Positions 27,031 through 36,619 of a DNA stretch of 64,000 nt are shown piece by piece. Within the stretch, counting starts at the first letter, position 1. The number at the start of each line of letters is the position of its first letter. The stretch comes from Burkholderia cenocepacia. GTDB lineage: Bacteria; Pseudomonadota; Gammaproteobacteria; Burkholderiales; Burkholderiaceae. The position numbers were made by a program, and so were the translations under genes. The DNA lies in the NCBI RefSeq assembly GCF_900446215.1, contig NZ_UAQZ01000017.1, positions 62,001 through 126,000 on the forward strand. The letters are read 5' to 3'. The notes below the pieces were generated by a model that saw only the letters and a list, made by a program, of their open reading frames with translations, was not told the origin of the DNA and made no database searches.

Positions 27031-27247
27031 GGGAACCTCCCCTCGCGCGACCCGCGCGCTGACGCCCATCTCGCCGGGGACCGCGATGACGGCGTCTGCC
27101 GGCGCAGACTCACGCGTTCATGTCCGGCTCGAACGCATCGCGTGCGCCGTCGCGACCAGGCAGCGAATGCGCGTTGTCACGGATTGACAGGCTCGACCCG
27201 ATCGAATGGCCATGTCGTACCCGTTTAACGAGGACGTGCGTGGGCCG

Positions 27248-27496
27248 CTAACCCGGTTTTTTCGTGCCCTGCGCAACGGAAATCCACCCGACCACGGCCG
27301 CGGCGACCCAGCAGCAGGTGATCATCAGGTCCAGATCCATCCAGCCCTCGAAATTCGTACTGTTTTCGAAACTGCAGCGCTGATGGCCCCTGACCCACAT
27401 GCAGCCGCTGATCAACTGCTGGACATGCATGTAGATGCTGTACACGGCAACGGCCGAAGCGATGATGGCGACCCGCAGGCTTATGCTCTTTTTCAT
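27248..27496 (-). CDS. Small two-helix membrane protein (82 aa)
   Basis: The start at 27496 gives a positively charged N-terminus and a first helix (LRVAIIASAVAVYSIYMHV). A loop of about 30 residues with two cysteines (SGCMWVRGHQRC) and a second helix (MITCCWVAAAVVGWISVA) follow. The loop is predicted to face the periplasm and could form a disulfide. No family is recognised. It is separate from the neighbouring copper-like unit by about 220 bases. Confidence 0.6.
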   Translation of the reverse strand: MKKSISLRVAIIASAVAVYSIYMHVQQLISGCMWVRGHQRCSFENSTNFEGWMDLDLMITCCWVAAAVVGWISVAQGTKKPG

Positions 27497-27714
27497 TGAC
27501 GCTGAAGGCGTGGGATGATTTCCCGACGATCTTAAGCCAATGGCGATGCATGACGCAATCGATCCGGTATCGTCCCGATTGACCCGCATGCGTAAAAGCG
27601 CATCGATTGTGGCAACCTCGACGGAAGCCGGCATGCGTCGCGACGGCGGAAGGATTTCGCGCGTTCAGGCGCGATGCCGCATGGATCGCGGGGCGGCTCT
27701 CCGCACCACCGCGC

Positions 27715-28242
27715 TCAATCGACGACCGGCCTGATCGTCTTCAGGCAATCCGCCGCCAGTTGGTGATAAATCCGCGTGCCATTCGCCTTCGCGTCGATCT
27801 CCGCGCCGCTCAGCCGGCGTACGACACGCGCCGGCATGCCCGCCAGCAGCACGCCGCGCGGCACGTCGTAGCCGGCCTTCACGAACGCACAGGCCGCGAC
27901 GATCGTCGTTGCGCCGATCGTCGCACCGTCCATCACGACCGCATTCATGCCGATCATCGTGTCCGGCTCCAGCGTCGCGCCATGCACGATCGCGCCGTGG
28001 CCGATGTGGCTGTTCACGCCCAGCCGGCAGGTCTCGCCGATCCCGACGTGCAGCACGCAGCCGTCCTGCACGTTGCTGCCGTCTTCGACGACGATCGCGC
28101 CGAAGTCGCCGCGCAGGCTCGCATGCGGGCCGATGTAGCAGCGCGCGCCGATCGTCACGTCGCCGATCACGACCGCGCTCGGGTCGAGGTACGCGGACGG
28201 ATCGACGCGCGGCCGCATCCCGTTGAATTCGAACAGCGGCAT
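27715..28242 (-). CDS. Gamma-class carbonic anhydrase-like hexapeptide protein
   Basis: The 175-residue protein is a left-handed beta-helix with hexapeptide repeats (VVIGDVTIGARCYIGPHASL and following). It has metal-ligand histidines in VLHVG, HIGHGAIVH. It is the CaiE/PaaY/YrdA type that often accompanies CoA-dependent catabolic pathways, where PaaY has thioesterase activity. It begins 2 bases after etfA and so ends the hsaD-SDR-etfBA unit, suggesting a role with CoA thioesters from steroid breakdown rather than CO2 hydration. Confidence 0.88.
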   Translation of the reverse strand: MPLFEFNGMRPRVDPSAYLDPSAVVIGDVTIGARCYIGPHASLRGDFGAIVVEDGSNVQDGCVLHVGIGETCRLGVNSHIGHGAIVHGATLEPDTMIGMNAVVMDGATIGATTIVAACAFVKAGYDVPRGVLLAGMPARVVRRLSGAEIDAKANGTRIYHQLAADCLKTIRPVVD

Positions 28243-28244
28243 CG

Positions 28245-29189
28245 TCAGAGCGCCGCGACCGCTTCCGGCACGAGCGTGAACAGGTCGCCGACGACACCGT
28301 AATCGGCCACGCTGAAGATCGGTGCTTCGGGATCCTTGTTGATCGCGACGATCACCTTCGAATCCTTCATGCCGGCCAGGTGCTGGATCGCACCCGAAAT
28401 GCCGACCGCGACGTACAGCTGCGGCGCGACGATCTTGCCGGTCTGGCCGACCTGGTAGTCGTTCGGCACGTAGCCGGCGTCGACTGCCGCGCGCGATGCG
28501 CCGAGCGCGGCCTGCAGCTTGTCGGCCAGCGGCTCGAGCACCTTCGTGTAGTTTTCGCCGCTGCCCAGTCCGCGGCCGCCCGACACGACGATGTTCGCGC
28601 TGGTGAGTTCCGGCCGATCCAGTTTCGTCACTTCACGGCTCACGAAGTGCGACGTGCCGACGTCTGCCGCTGCGTCGATCCTCTCGACCGTCGCATTGCC
28701 GCCTTCCGCCGAAACCGGATCGAAGCCGGTCGCCCGCACCGTGACGACCTTGACCGGATCGCCCGACTGCACGGTCGCGATCGCGTTGCCCGCGTAGATC
28801 GGGCGCTCGAACGTGTCGGCCGATACAACAGCCGTGATCTCGGAAATCTGTGCGACATCCAGTTTCGCGGCGATACGCGGCGCGACGTTCTTGCCGTACG
28901 CGGTGGCCGGCGCGAGGATGTGCGAGTAGTCCTTCGCGATGTTCAGCGCGGTCGCTTCGACGTTTTCCGCCAGGCCTTCGGCCAGATGCGGCGCATCGGC
29001 CAGCAGCACCTTCGAAACGCCCGCGATCTTTGCCGCTGCATCGGCCGCCGCTTGCGCGTGGTGGCCCGCGACCAGCACGTGAACATCGCCGACGCCCGCG
29101 GCATCGAGCGCCCGTGCCGCGGCCACCGCATTCAACGTCGCGGCCTTGATCGACACGTTGTCGTGCTCGGCCACTACCAGAATCGTCAT
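28245..29189 (-). CDS. etfA: Electron transfer flavoprotein alpha subunit
   Basis: The 314-residue subunit shows the C-terminal FAD domain of ETF-alpha: [53 protein letters not shown], and [30 protein letters not shown]. With EtfB it accepts electrons from acyl-CoA dehydrogenases and passes them to ETF-ubiquinone oxidoreductase. Gene order etfB-etfA with a 16-base gap is standard. Location behind hsaD-type and SDR genes, with several acyl-CoA dehydrogenases in block C, suggests that it may serve steroid beta-oxidation, though it may also be the housekeeping copy. Confidence 0.95.
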   Translation of the reverse strand: MTILVVAEHDNVSIKAATLNAVAAARALDAAGVGDVHVLVAGHHAQAAADAAAKIAGVSKVLLADAPHLAEGLAENVEATALNIAKDYSHILAPATAYGKNVAPRIAAKLDVAQISEITAVVSADTFERPIYAGNAIATVQSGDPVKVVTVRATGFDPVSAEGGNATVERIDAAADVGTSHFVSREVTKLDRPELTSANIVVSGGRGLGSGENYTKVLEPLADKLQAALGASRAAVDAGYVPNDYQVGQTGKIVAPQLYVAVGISGAIQHLAGMKDSKVIVAINKDPEAPIFSVADYGVVGDLFTLVPEAVAAL

Positions 29190-29205
29190 GTCGTTGCGTT
29201 CCCTG

Positions 29206-29955
29206 TTACAGCACCTTGGCTTCGGTCTTCAGCTTGCCGACCAGCGTCTGCACGTCCGGCACCTTCACGCCGGCCGCGCGCTTCGGCGGCTCGCTCACCT
29301 TGAGCACTTTCACGCGCGGTAATACGTCGACGCCGAGATCGTCGGGCTTCACCGTTTCCAGCGGCTTCTTCTTCGCCTTCATGATGTTCGGCAGCGTCAC
29401 GTAGCGCGGCTCGTTCAGGCGCAGGTCGGTCGTCACGACCGCGGGCAGTCGAAGCGACAGCGTCTGCGCGCCGCCGTCGACTTCGCGCGCCACCGTCGCA
29501 TGGCCGTCGGCGATCACGACTTTCGACGCGAACGTCGCCTGCGGCAGACCGGCCAGCGCGGCGAGCATCTGGCCCGTCTGGTTCGCATCGTCGTCGATCG
29601 CCTGCTTGCCGAGAATCACCAATTGCGGCTGCTCCCGGTCGACCAGCGCCTTCAACACCTTCGCGACGCCCAGCGGTTCGACGCCTTCATTCGACTCGAC
29701 GAGAATCGCGCGATCCGCGCCGATCGCCAGCGCCGTGCGCAGCGTTTCCTGCGCCTGCGCGACACCCACCGATACCGCGACCACTTCGGTCGCGACTCCA
29801 GCCTCCTTCAACCGCACCGCTTCTTCCACCGCGATTTCGTCGAACGGGTTCATCGACATCTTCGCGTTCGCGATATCGACGCCCGTCCGGTCGGATTTCA
29901 CGCCGACCTTCACGTTCGCGTCGACCACGCGTTTCACTGCCACGAGCACTTTCAA
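29206..29955 (-). CDS. etfB: Electron transfer flavoprotein beta subunit
   Basis: The 249-residue protein has [33 protein letters not shown], the AMP-binding region [15 protein letters not shown], and [30 protein letters not shown], all typical of ETF-beta. It forms the heterodimeric ETF with the next gene and holds the AMP. It follows an SDR gene by 37 bases. Confidence 0.95.
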   Translation of the reverse strand: MKVLVAVKRVVDANVKVGVKSDRTGVDIANAKMSMNPFDEIAVEEAVRLKEAGVATEVVAVSVGVAQAQETLRTALAIGADRAILVESNEGVEPLGVAKVLKALVDREQPQLVILGKQAIDDDANQTGQMLAALAGLPQATFASKVVIADGHATVAREVDGGAQTLSLRLPAVVTTDLRLNEPRYVTLPNIMKAKKKPLETVKPDDLGVDVLPRVKVLKVSEPPKRAAGVKVPDVQTLVGKLKTEAKVL

Positions 29956-29992
29956 CTGCCTGTCTCCTGTTCCGTTGCGCGAGCGCGCCGTA

Positions 29993-30781
29993 TCAGCGCG
30001 CGGTAAACCCGCCGTCGATCACGAGCTCCGCGCCCGTCACGTAGCGGCCTGCCGGCGACACGAGATACAGGATGCCGGCCGCGATATCGCGCGGATTGCC
30101 GATCTTCGCCATCGGCACGTGCGTCTGCATGTACTCGAACGCGCGATCGGGGTCCTGGCCCATCTGGCGAAACGCGTCCTCGAGCATCGGCGTGCGGATA
30201 TAGCCGGGATGCACCGAGTTCGCGCGGATGTTCTTCGCCGCGTACAGCATCGCGTCGACCTTTGCCATCATCCGCACCGCGGCCTTCGACGCGTGATACG
30301 CGGGCACGTCGGGGCCGCCGACGATCCCGTACATCGACGACAGGTTCACGATCGACCCGCCGCCGGCTGCGTCGATATGCGGAATCGCCGCGCGCGTGCA
30401 CAGGAACACGCCGTTGACGTTCACGTCCTGCACGCGCTGCCATTGCGCGAGCGTGAGCTCGTGCGTCGGCACGTTGTGCCCTTCGATACCCGCGTTGTTC
30501 ACGAGCACGTCGAGGCGCCCGAAGCGCGCGACGATCTCGTCGAACACGCGCGCCACATCCGCCTCGTGCGTGACGTCGAGCGACCAGAATGCGGCCTGGC
30601 CGCCCTGTGCGCGGATGTCCTCGACCAGCGCTTGCGCCGGCTGCGACAGCACGTCGAGAATCGCGACGCTCGCGCCGGCCGCGGCCAGCGTACGCGCCGT
30701 CTCGGCGCCGATACCGCGCGCGCCGCCGGTGATCGCGGCCACCTTGCCGCGCAGGTCGAACAGTTCTTCGATGAGTTTCAT
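29993..30781 (-). CDS. Short-chain dehydrogenase/reductase
   Basis: The 262-residue protein has [17 protein letters not shown], the NAD-type aspartate in [17 protein letters not shown], serine in VNLSSMYG and [13 protein letters not shown] ends it. Such SDRs include 3-alpha-, 7-alpha- and 17-beta-hydroxysteroid dehydrogenases. CAAGGAGA precedes the start at 30781. It lies between an HsaD-like hydrolase and etfBA, which supports a steroid or acyl-CoA substrate. Confidence 0.87.
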   Translation of the reverse strand: MKLIEELFDLRGKVAAITGGARGIGAETARTLAAAGASVAILDVLSQPAQALVEDIRAQGGQAAFWSLDVTHEADVARVFDEIVARFGRLDVLVNNAGIEGHNVPTHELTLAQWQRVQDVNVNGVFLCTRAAIPHIDAAGGGSIVNLSSMYGIVGGPDVPAYHASKAAVRMMAKVDAMLYAAKNIRANSVHPGYIRTPMLEDAFRQMGQDPDRAFEYMQTHVPMAKIGNPRDIAAGILYLVSPAGRYVTGAELVIDGGFTAR

Positions 30782-30826
30782 GTCGTCTCCTTGTATTCGG
30801 ATGGGCGCCTTCGAGCGCATCCGACG

Positions 30827-31663
30827 TTATCGCGTATTCCGCGCCGCAAGAAAATCGAGGCATTCCCGATTGAAATAATCGGCGTGCTCCACCATCACCC
30901 AATGGCCGCAGCGGTTCATCAGCACGAAGCGCGCATCGCGGCAGCGTTCGAGGAAGGTCAGCGCGCCGCCGACCGGATTGAAGCGATCGTCCGTACCCCA
31001 GAAACCGAGCACCGGGCTGCGCAGATCGCCGAGCGCCGCGGTCAGGTTCGGCACGCTCATCGTCGACAGCACTTCGGTCGGCTGCTCGACGCATACCTTC
31101 ATCCGCTCGGCGACGAGCGCGTCGGTCACGATCGCCGGGTCGTGCACGAGCAGCGTCAGCAGTTCGCGCATCGTGTCGTCATTCATCTGGCGATGGGTGA
31201 ACAGCTTCACCATCCGCTGAATCCCTTCCATCCGGAAATAGGTGTCGCGATCCTCGACGCCGCCGGGCGCCATCATGATCAGCCCGTCCACTTCGTCCGG
31301 GTAGTCGAGTGCGTATTTCAGCGCGATCGCGCCGCCGAGCGAATTGCCGAGCAGGACGGCCGGCCCGATCCCGAGCGCGGCGAGTTGCGCATGCAGCGCA
31401 CCGACGAAGAAATCGAGCGTATAGGCGACGTCGGACGGCTTCGACGACTGCCCGTAGCCGGGCAGGTCGACGACGATCGCGCGATGGCCGGCCGCCGCGA
31501 ACGCCGGATAGTTGTGCTTGAAGTTGCTGAAGCCGCTGGCGCCCGGCCCGCTGCCGTGAATGAACACCACCGGCCGGCCCTCGCCCGCCTCGAAATGATG
31601 CAGGCGCATGCCGCCCGGTACGTCGGTGAAGATGCCGGCCGGCGGCGTCGTGGGGGTCGTCAT
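30827..31663 (-). CDS. hsaD: Meta-cleavage product hydrolase (HsaD/TesD-like)
   Basis: The 278-residue alpha/beta hydrolase has the oxyanion motif FIHGSGPGASG, the nucleophile GNSLGG with S108, the acid in WGTDDRFNP and the histidine in NRCGHWVMVEH. HGSGPGASG with GNSLGG marks the C-C bond hydrolases of aromatic meta-cleavage pathways (BphD, MhpC, HsaD, TesD). In the steroid route HsaD splits 4,9-DSHA into DOHNAA (HIP) and 2-hydroxyhexa-2,4-dienoate. HsaC, the partner dioxygenase, and HsaEFG, which process the dienoate, are in this window, so HsaD is the best reading. It diverges from the SDR gene at 31801. Confidence 0.85.
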   Translation of the reverse strand: MTTPTTPPAGIFTDVPGGMRLHHFEAGEGRPVVFIHGSGPGASGFSNFKHNYPAFAAAGHRAIVVDLPGYGQSSKPSDVAYTLDFFVGALHAQLAALGIGPAVLLGNSLGGAIALKYALDYPDEVDGLIMMAPGGVEDRDTYFRMEGIQRMVKLFTHRQMNDDTMRELLTLLVHDPAIVTDALVAERMKVCVEQPTEVLSTMSVPNLTAALGDLRSPVLGFWGTDDRFNPVGGALTFLERCRDARFVLMNRCGHWVMVEHADYFNRECLDFLAARNTR

Positions 31664-31800
31664 CGCGGGTTGTCTCCTTCGTCGTTCGATGGATGCCTGC
31701 CACGATGATTGCGCCGCCGGCGCCGGCTGGCATCATCCTTTCAGACTACGAAGCCGCGCGCACTTGTTCCTATCATCGGTCCACCGAAACGGAGGCGACG

Positions 31801-32580
31801 ATGAACGGATTCGACTACAGCGGCAAGACGGTGCTCGTGACGGGCGGCACCAAGGGCATCGGGCGGCGCATCGCCGAACGGTTCCTCGCGGCCGGGGCGC
31901 GCGTGTTCGTCTGCGGACGCAGCGCGCCCGATACGCCGCCGTCGGCGAATGGCCGCACGGCTGCCTTCGTCGCGGCCGACCTGCGCGACATCGAGCAGGT
32001 CGACGCGATGCTCGCGACGATTCGCGACATGGCCGGCGGCCTCGACGTGCTCGTCAACAACGCGGGCGGCTCGCCGTTCGCGCTCGCGGCCGATGCGTCG
32101 CCGCGCTTCACCGAATCAATCGTGCGGCTGAACCTGATCGCGCCGCTGCAACTCGCGCAACGCGTGAACGCGATCATGCAGCCGCAGTCCACGGGCGGCG
32201 TGATGCTGTTCATCGCGAGCGTCAGCGCATCGCGACCGTCGCCCGGCACGGCCGCGTACGGCGCCGCGAAAGCCGGCCTCGTCAACGCGGTCACGTCGCT
32301 CGCGGTCGAGTGGGCGCCGCGCGTGCGCGTGTGCGCGATCAGCCCGAGCCTCGTGCAGACCGACGCGGCGACCGAAGGCCACTACGGCGACGATGCCGCG
32401 CTCGACGCGATTCGCGCGACGATTCCCGCCGGCCGGCTCGCGACACCCGACGACGTCGCCGCCGCCTGCCTGTTCCTCGCATCGCCCGACGCGTCGTACA
32501 CGTCGGGCGCGAACCTGCGACTCGACGGCGGCGGCGAACGGCCCGCGTTCCTGTCGGCCGCACGGACGGACGCGCGCTGA
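31801..32580 (+). CDS. Short-chain dehydrogenase/reductase
   Basis: The 259-residue protein has TVLVTGGTKGIGRRIA, an arginine after the second strand (FVCGRSAPD, NADP-like), DVLVNNAGG, serine in FIASVSA and YGAAK. It is the first gene downstream of the divergent promoter shared with the HsaD-like hydrolase. The envelope proteins DUF1302/DUF1329 and hsaEFG follow. A hydroxysteroid oxidoreductase is likely from context only. Confidence 0.86.
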   Translation: MNGFDYSGKTVLVTGGTKGIGRRIAERFLAAGARVFVCGRSAPDTPPSANGRTAAFVAADLRDIEQVDAMLATIRDMAGGLDVLVNNAGGSPFALAADASPRFTESIVRLNLIAPLQLAQRVNAIMQPQSTGGVMLFIASVSASRPSPGTAAYGAAKAGLVNAVTSLAVEWAPRVRVCAISPSLVQTDAATEGHYGDDAALDAIRATIPAGRLATPDDVAAACLFLASPDASYTSGANLRLDGGGERPAFLSAARTDAR

Positions 32581-32623
32581 ACCATGCGACGCACACGGTG
32601 CGCAGCCGGTCGTTGCCGATGCT

Positions 32624-32640
32624 AGGGAAGTCCTCTAGTT
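32624..32640. promoter_or_regulatory. CTAG-flanked imperfect palindrome upstream of DUF1302
   Basis: CTAGGGAAGTCCTCTAG has outer arms CTAG/CTAG with partial inner symmetry. About 40 bases on, TTCCCT and then TCTCCCTACTC occur. This resembles a binding site for a response-regulator-like activator, but no such gene is in the window and the call is weak. Confidence 0.3.
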
Positions 32641-32735
32641 CATTTTGACGATTCCCTGCTACCGCGATCTCCCTACTCTGCCTCTCACGACAACACACAG
32701 AGTCGACCGTCGTCGATACCCCAAGAGGAGACACC

Positions 32736-34301
32736 ATGCATCAACGGATTTCGCGCCGTACCGACAAGCGGGCCGCCGCCACGCTGTCGACGCTGGCCGC
32801 CGCGCTGCTGACGTGCGCCGTTCCGGACGCACACGCCGGCAGCACGATCGCGCTCGGCGCCGACACGACGCTGGACTATACGTTCACGCTCAGTTACGGC
32901 CTCGGCATGCGCACCCGTGCGCCGAGCGGCAATCTGCTGACGCCGGCGAACATCAACGGTGACGACGGCGATCGCAACTTCGCGAAGAACAAGCTGATCG
33001 AGAACCAGGTCAGCCTGCTCGGCGAAGTGAACCTGAAGCATGACGACTGGGGGATATTCGTTCGCGCGGACACGTTCTACGACCAGGCGTATCGGCGCCC
33101 GAACTACAACGACGCGCCGGGCACCGTGAACCACTCCGGCCAGTACAACGACTTCACGAGCGACGCGCGCTACTGGTCGGGCGGCCACACGACGCTGCTC
33201 GCCGCGTACGCGTACAACACGTTCCATCTCGGTTCGACGAGCCTGAACGTGAAGGTCGGCGATCAGGTGGTCGCCTGGGGCGAAAGCCTGTTCTTCCCGA
33301 ACATCGCGGGCGCACAGGGGCCGTCCGACGCGACCAAGTCGTACATGGCCGGCGCCGAGGTCAAGGACATCCTGCTGCCGGTGCCGCAGATCTCGACGCA
33401 GTGGCAGATCACGCCGAACTTCAGCCTGCTCGGCTACTACCAGTTCTCGTACCAGCAGAACCGGCTGACCGCGCCCGGCACGTACTGGAGCTACTCCGAC
33501 GTCACGGGCCCCGGCGCGCAATACATCATCGGCCCGGGCGGGATGATCATTCCGCGCGGCCCGGACGACAAGCCGAGCGCACGCAACCAGTGGGGGATCG
33601 GCGCGCGCTTTCGCATACTCGGCGACACCGAGCTCGGCCTGTACCACCTGCACTACAACGACATGAACCCGAGCGTCGTCACGACGTACTTCCCGACGCT
33701 GCAGTACCAGCAGAAGTATTTCAGCAACATCAAGCTGACCGGCGCGAGCTTCTCGACGCAGGTCGGCCCGGTGAACGTCGCGGGCGAAGTGTCGTACCGC
33801 CAGGGCGCGGCCGTGCTGGTCAATACGGCGACCGGCCCGCAGTCGACCCGCGCGAACGTGCTGCAGACCAACCTGTCGGGCATCTACTCGATCGGCCCGA
33901 GCTTCCTCGCGAACTCGCAATCGCTGATCGGCGAACTCACGTACGTGCACGCAGGCAGCATCTCGGCGCTCGACGGCTCGACCACGCTGTCGAATTCGCG
34001 CAACGCGCTCGCGATGGAGATCGCGTGGACGCTCAGCTACAAGAACGTGTTCAACGGCTGGGATCTCGACGTGCCGCTGACCTACACGCACGACCTGACG
34101 GGCACGTCGCCGCTCGCCGGCGCGCTCGGCTCGCTGACGGGCCAGGGCGATCACCGCGTGACGGCCGGCCTGACCTTCACGCGCCTGAGCAACCTGCAGC
34201 TGTCGCTCGTCTATGCCAAGTTCCTCGGCTCGCCGAACCCGGTCACGCGTCCGCTCTCGGATCGCGACTACGTACTGGCCACGGCGACCTATCACTTCTG
34301 A
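32736..34301 (+). CDS. DUF1302 outer-membrane beta-barrel protein
   Basis: The 521-residue product has a long signal peptide (cleavage near DAHA-GS), alternating beta-strands rich in aromatic and polar residues, and a C-terminal phenylalanine (LATATYHF) as in outer-membrane barrels. Motifs such as IENQVSLLGEVNLKHDDWG and VGDQVVAWGESLFF match DUF1302 proteins. These accompany DUF1329, MMPL and YCF48-like proteins in strains that degrade steroids and other hydrophobic compounds. A role as an outer-membrane pore or dock for lipophilic substrate is inferred. CAAGAGGAGAC precedes the ATG. Confidence 0.85.
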   Translation: MHQRISRRTDKRAAATLSTLAAALLTCAVPDAHAGSTIALGADTTLDYTFTLSYGLGMRTRAPSGNLLTPANINGDDGDRNFAKNKLIENQVSLLGEVNLKHDDWGIFVRADTFYDQAYRRPNYNDAPGTVNHSGQYNDFTSDARYWSGGHTTLLAAYAYNTFHLGSTSLNVKVGDQVVAWGESLFFPNIAGAQGPSDATKSYMAGAEVKDILLPVPQISTQWQITPNFSLLGYYQFSYQQNRLTAPGTYWSYSDVTGPGAQYIIGPGGMIIPRGPDDKPSARNQWGIGARFRILGDTELGLYHLHYNDMNPSVVTTYFPTLQYQQKYFSNIKLTGASFSTQVGPVNVAGEVSYRQGAAVLVNTATGPQSTRANVLQTNLSGIYSIGPSFLANSQSLIGELTYVHAGSISALDGSTTLSNSRNALAMEIAWTLSYKNVFNGWDLDVPLTYTHDLTGTSPLAGALGSLTGQGDHRVTAGLTFTRLSNLQLSLVYAKFLGSPNPVTRPLSDRDYVLATATYHF

Positions 34302-34341
34302 GCGGCCCGGCCGCTCGTCACTCAGCAACAAGAGGATCGAT

Positions 34342-35724
34342 ATGAAACGCATTCATCTCCCCCTCCTTCGCGCCTCGGTGATGGCCGCGTGCGCGGTCGT
34401 CGCGACGGCGTCGTTCCCGAAGGTCACGCCGGACGACCTGAAGGCGCTCGACGGCCCGCTGACGCCGATGGGCGCGCTGCGCGCCGCGAGCAAGGACAAC
34501 GGCGTGCCGGAGTGGTCGGGCAAGTGGCTCGGCACGCCGCCCGACGTGCAGTACAAGCGCGGCGGCCGCTACCCCGATCCGTTCGCGAACGAGAAGCCGG
34601 TCGCGACGATCACCGCGGACAACATGGCGCAGTATGCGGAGCATCTGACCGACGGTCAGAAGGCGATGTTCAAGCGCTATCCGGCCACGTTCAAGATCAA
34701 CGTCTACCCGAGTCATCGCGATTTCCGCTACACCGATTCCGTCTACAAGGACATCCGCACGTACGCGCCCGATTCGACGATGACGTCCGACGCGAACGGG
34801 CTGACCAACGCGCCGCCGCAGGTGCCCTATCCGATCCCGAAGACGGCGGCCGAGCTGCTGTGGAATCAGCGCATGTCGTCGGCGATCGGTGCAGAGCAGG
34901 CAACCTACGACCAGGCGGTCGTCTATTCCGACGGCAACATCGCGTGGGGCAAGGTGCGCTATGACATCTACTCGCCGCGCAACGTCGGCAAGTACGACGT
35001 GAAGAATGACCTGAACAACCGCACGTTCTACCGCAACGCGACGGAGTTGCCGCTGTCCGACCGCGGCTCGCTGATCGTCGGCTTCCAGAACTGGGACAAG
35101 GCCGGCGCGGACAACGCGTCGCGCACGTGGATGTACAACCCCGGCACCCGGCGCGTGCGCCAGGCGCCGGAATACGGCTATGACCAGCCGCAGGGCCCGG
35201 GCGGCTTCCGCACCGTCGACGACGATCGCCTGTACAACGGCCCCGGCGACCGCTACGACTGGAAGATCGTCGGCAAGCGCGAGATCTACGTGCCGTACGA
35301 CAACTACAAGGCGATGGACAGCTCGGTCAAGTATGCGGACCTGCTGACCAAGGGGCATGAAAACCCGGCGTACATCCGCTACGAACTGCATCGCGTGTGG
35401 GTGCTGCAGGCGACGCTGAAGAGCAACTACCGTCATCAGTATGCGAAGCGCGTGCTGTACATCGACGAGGATTCCTGGATGACGCTGCTCGCCGACAACT
35501 ACGACGCGCGCGGACAGCTGTGGCGCACCAACGTCGCGACGACGCTGTATGCGTACGACGCGAAGACGTTCTATCCGGGCGTCGTGTTCTTCCACGACCT
35601 GATCTCCGGCGCATACATGGCCGACCGCCTCACCAACGAAGGCCCGATGCCGAAGCTCGACAACAGCCCGCAGTTCAGCGAAGCGTACTTCTCGCCGGAC
35701 GCGATCCGTAGTTCGGGTAACTGA
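34342..35724 (+). CDS. DUF1329 periplasmic or outer-membrane protein (LolA/LolB-like family)
   Basis: The 460-residue protein starts with a signal peptide (residues 1-24) without a lipobox. Family landmarks are VTPDDLKALDGPLTPMGALR near the N-terminus, then KINVYPSHRDFRYTDSVY, LSDRGSLIVGFQNWDKAG, and RVLYIDEDSWMTLLADNYD towards the C-terminus. DUF1329 proteins are thought to share the hydrophobic-pocket fold of lipoprotein carriers, which would suit shuttling of a hydrophobic ligand across the periplasm. It follows DUF1302 by 40 bases and is followed by a terminator before hsaE. Confidence 0.85.
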   Translation: MKRIHLPLLRASVMAACAVVATASFPKVTPDDLKALDGPLTPMGALRAASKDNGVPEWSGKWLGTPPDVQYKRGGRYPDPFANEKPVATITADNMAQYAEHLTDGQKAMFKRYPATFKINVYPSHRDFRYTDSVYKDIRTYAPDSTMTSDANGLTNAPPQVPYPIPKTAAELLWNQRMSSAIGAEQATYDQAVVYSDGNIAWGKVRYDIYSPRNVGKYDVKNDLNNRTFYRNATELPLSDRGSLIVGFQNWDKAGADNASRTWMYNPGTRRVRQAPEYGYDQPQGPGGFRTVDDDRLYNGPGDRYDWKIVGKREIYVPYDNYKAMDSSVKYADLLTKGHENPAYIRYELHRVWVLQATLKSNYRHQYAKRVLYIDEDSWMTLLADNYDARGQLWRTNVATTLYAYDAKTFYPGVVFFHDLISGAYMADRLTNEGPMPKLDNSPQFSEAYFSPDAIRSSGN

Positions 35725-35781
35725 TCGATCGACGCGGCCTGCCCGCGCTCCACGCGCCGGAGCCCCGCTCCGGCGCACGAC

Positions 35782-35805
35782 GCCGCCCGCGACGGCGGCC
35801 TTTTT
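35782..35805 (+). terminator. Intrinsic terminator between DUF1329 and hsaE
   Basis: GCCGCC-CGCGAC-GGCGGC is followed by CTTTTT. Just upstream, GCGCCGGAGC (35754-35763) and GCTCCGGCGC (35767-35776) form a second perfect hairpin. They should reduce read-through from the envelope genes into hsaEFG. Confidence 0.7.
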
Positions 35806-35823
35806 CCATTCGAGGGCCCTTTC

Positions 35824-36606
35824 ATGTCTTCCCGCCTGCATACGACGCTCGGCGACGAGCTGTACGCCGCGTGGCACGCGCGCGCGCCGGTCGCGCCGCT
35901 GTCGAGCCGCCCGCGCCGTCTGTCGCTCGACGATGCCTATCTCATCCAGCAGCGCTTCATCGAACGCCGCGTCGAACACGGCGAAGCGGTCGTCGGCAAG
36001 AAGATCGGCGTGACGAGCCAGGCCGTGCAGGACATGCTCAACGTGCGCCAGCCCGATTTCGGCATCCTGCTGTCCGGCATGCACCATGCGGCCGGCGAAG
36101 CGATCGCGACCGACTCGCTGATCGCGCCGCGCGCCGAGGGCGAGATCGCGTTCATCCTCGCGCACGACCTGCGCGGCCCCGGCATCGACCGCACCGACGT
36201 GATCGCCGCGACGGCCGCCGTCGCGCCCTGCTTCGAGATCGTCGATTCGCGCATCCGCGACTGGGCGATCCGGATCGAGGACACCGTCGCCGACAACGCC
36301 TCGTGCGGTGTGTACGTACTCGGCGATGCGCGCGTCGATCCGCGCACGCTCGATCTCGCCGCCTGCGAGATGACGATCGAGAAAAACGGCGAGCCCGTCG
36401 CGCGCGGTCGCGGCGATGCGGCGCTCGGCCATCCCGCCGATGCGGTCGCGTGGCTCGCGAACACGCTCGCCGCCTACGACGTGCCGCTGCTTGCCGGCGA
36501 GATCGTGCTGTCCGGCTCGCTCACGAAACTGATTCCGGTCACGGCCGGCGACACGCTGTCGATGCACATCGCCGGCATCGGCGGCTGCGACGTCCGCTTT
36601 ATCTAA
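35824..36606 (+). CDS. hsaE: 2-hydroxypenta(hexa)-2,4-dienoate hydratase
   Basis: The 260-residue enzyme has the fumarylacetoacetase-like fold of 2-keto-4-pentenoate hydratases: [30 protein letters not shown], the metal ligands in [11 protein letters not shown], and [16 protein letters not shown]. It adds water to the 2-hydroxydienoate released by the meta-cleavage hydrolase to give 4-hydroxy-2-oxo acid. hsaE-hsaF-hsaG are contiguous, and hsaC and hsaD are also in the window, so the steroid C6 fragment is the likely substrate. In a phenol or biphenyl setting it would be DmpE/BphH. Confidence 0.92.
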   Translation: MSSRLHTTLGDELYAAWHARAPVAPLSSRPRRLSLDDAYLIQQRFIERRVEHGEAVVGKKIGVTSQAVQDMLNVRQPDFGILLSGMHHAAGEAIATDSLIAPRAEGEIAFILAHDLRGPGIDRTDVIAATAAVAPCFEIVDSRIRDWAIRIEDTVADNASCGVYVLGDARVDPRTLDLAACEMTIEKNGEPVARGRGDAALGHPADAVAWLANTLAAYDVPLLAGEIVLSGSLTKLIPVTAGDTLSMHIAGIGGCDVRFI

Positions 36607-36619
36607 AGGAACACTCCCG

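Noticed and set aside
27540-27734. A 64-codon plus-strand frame between the small membrane protein and the gamma-CA gene
   Set aside because: No ribosome site, no hydrophobic or domain pattern, and composition like non-coding frames nearby.
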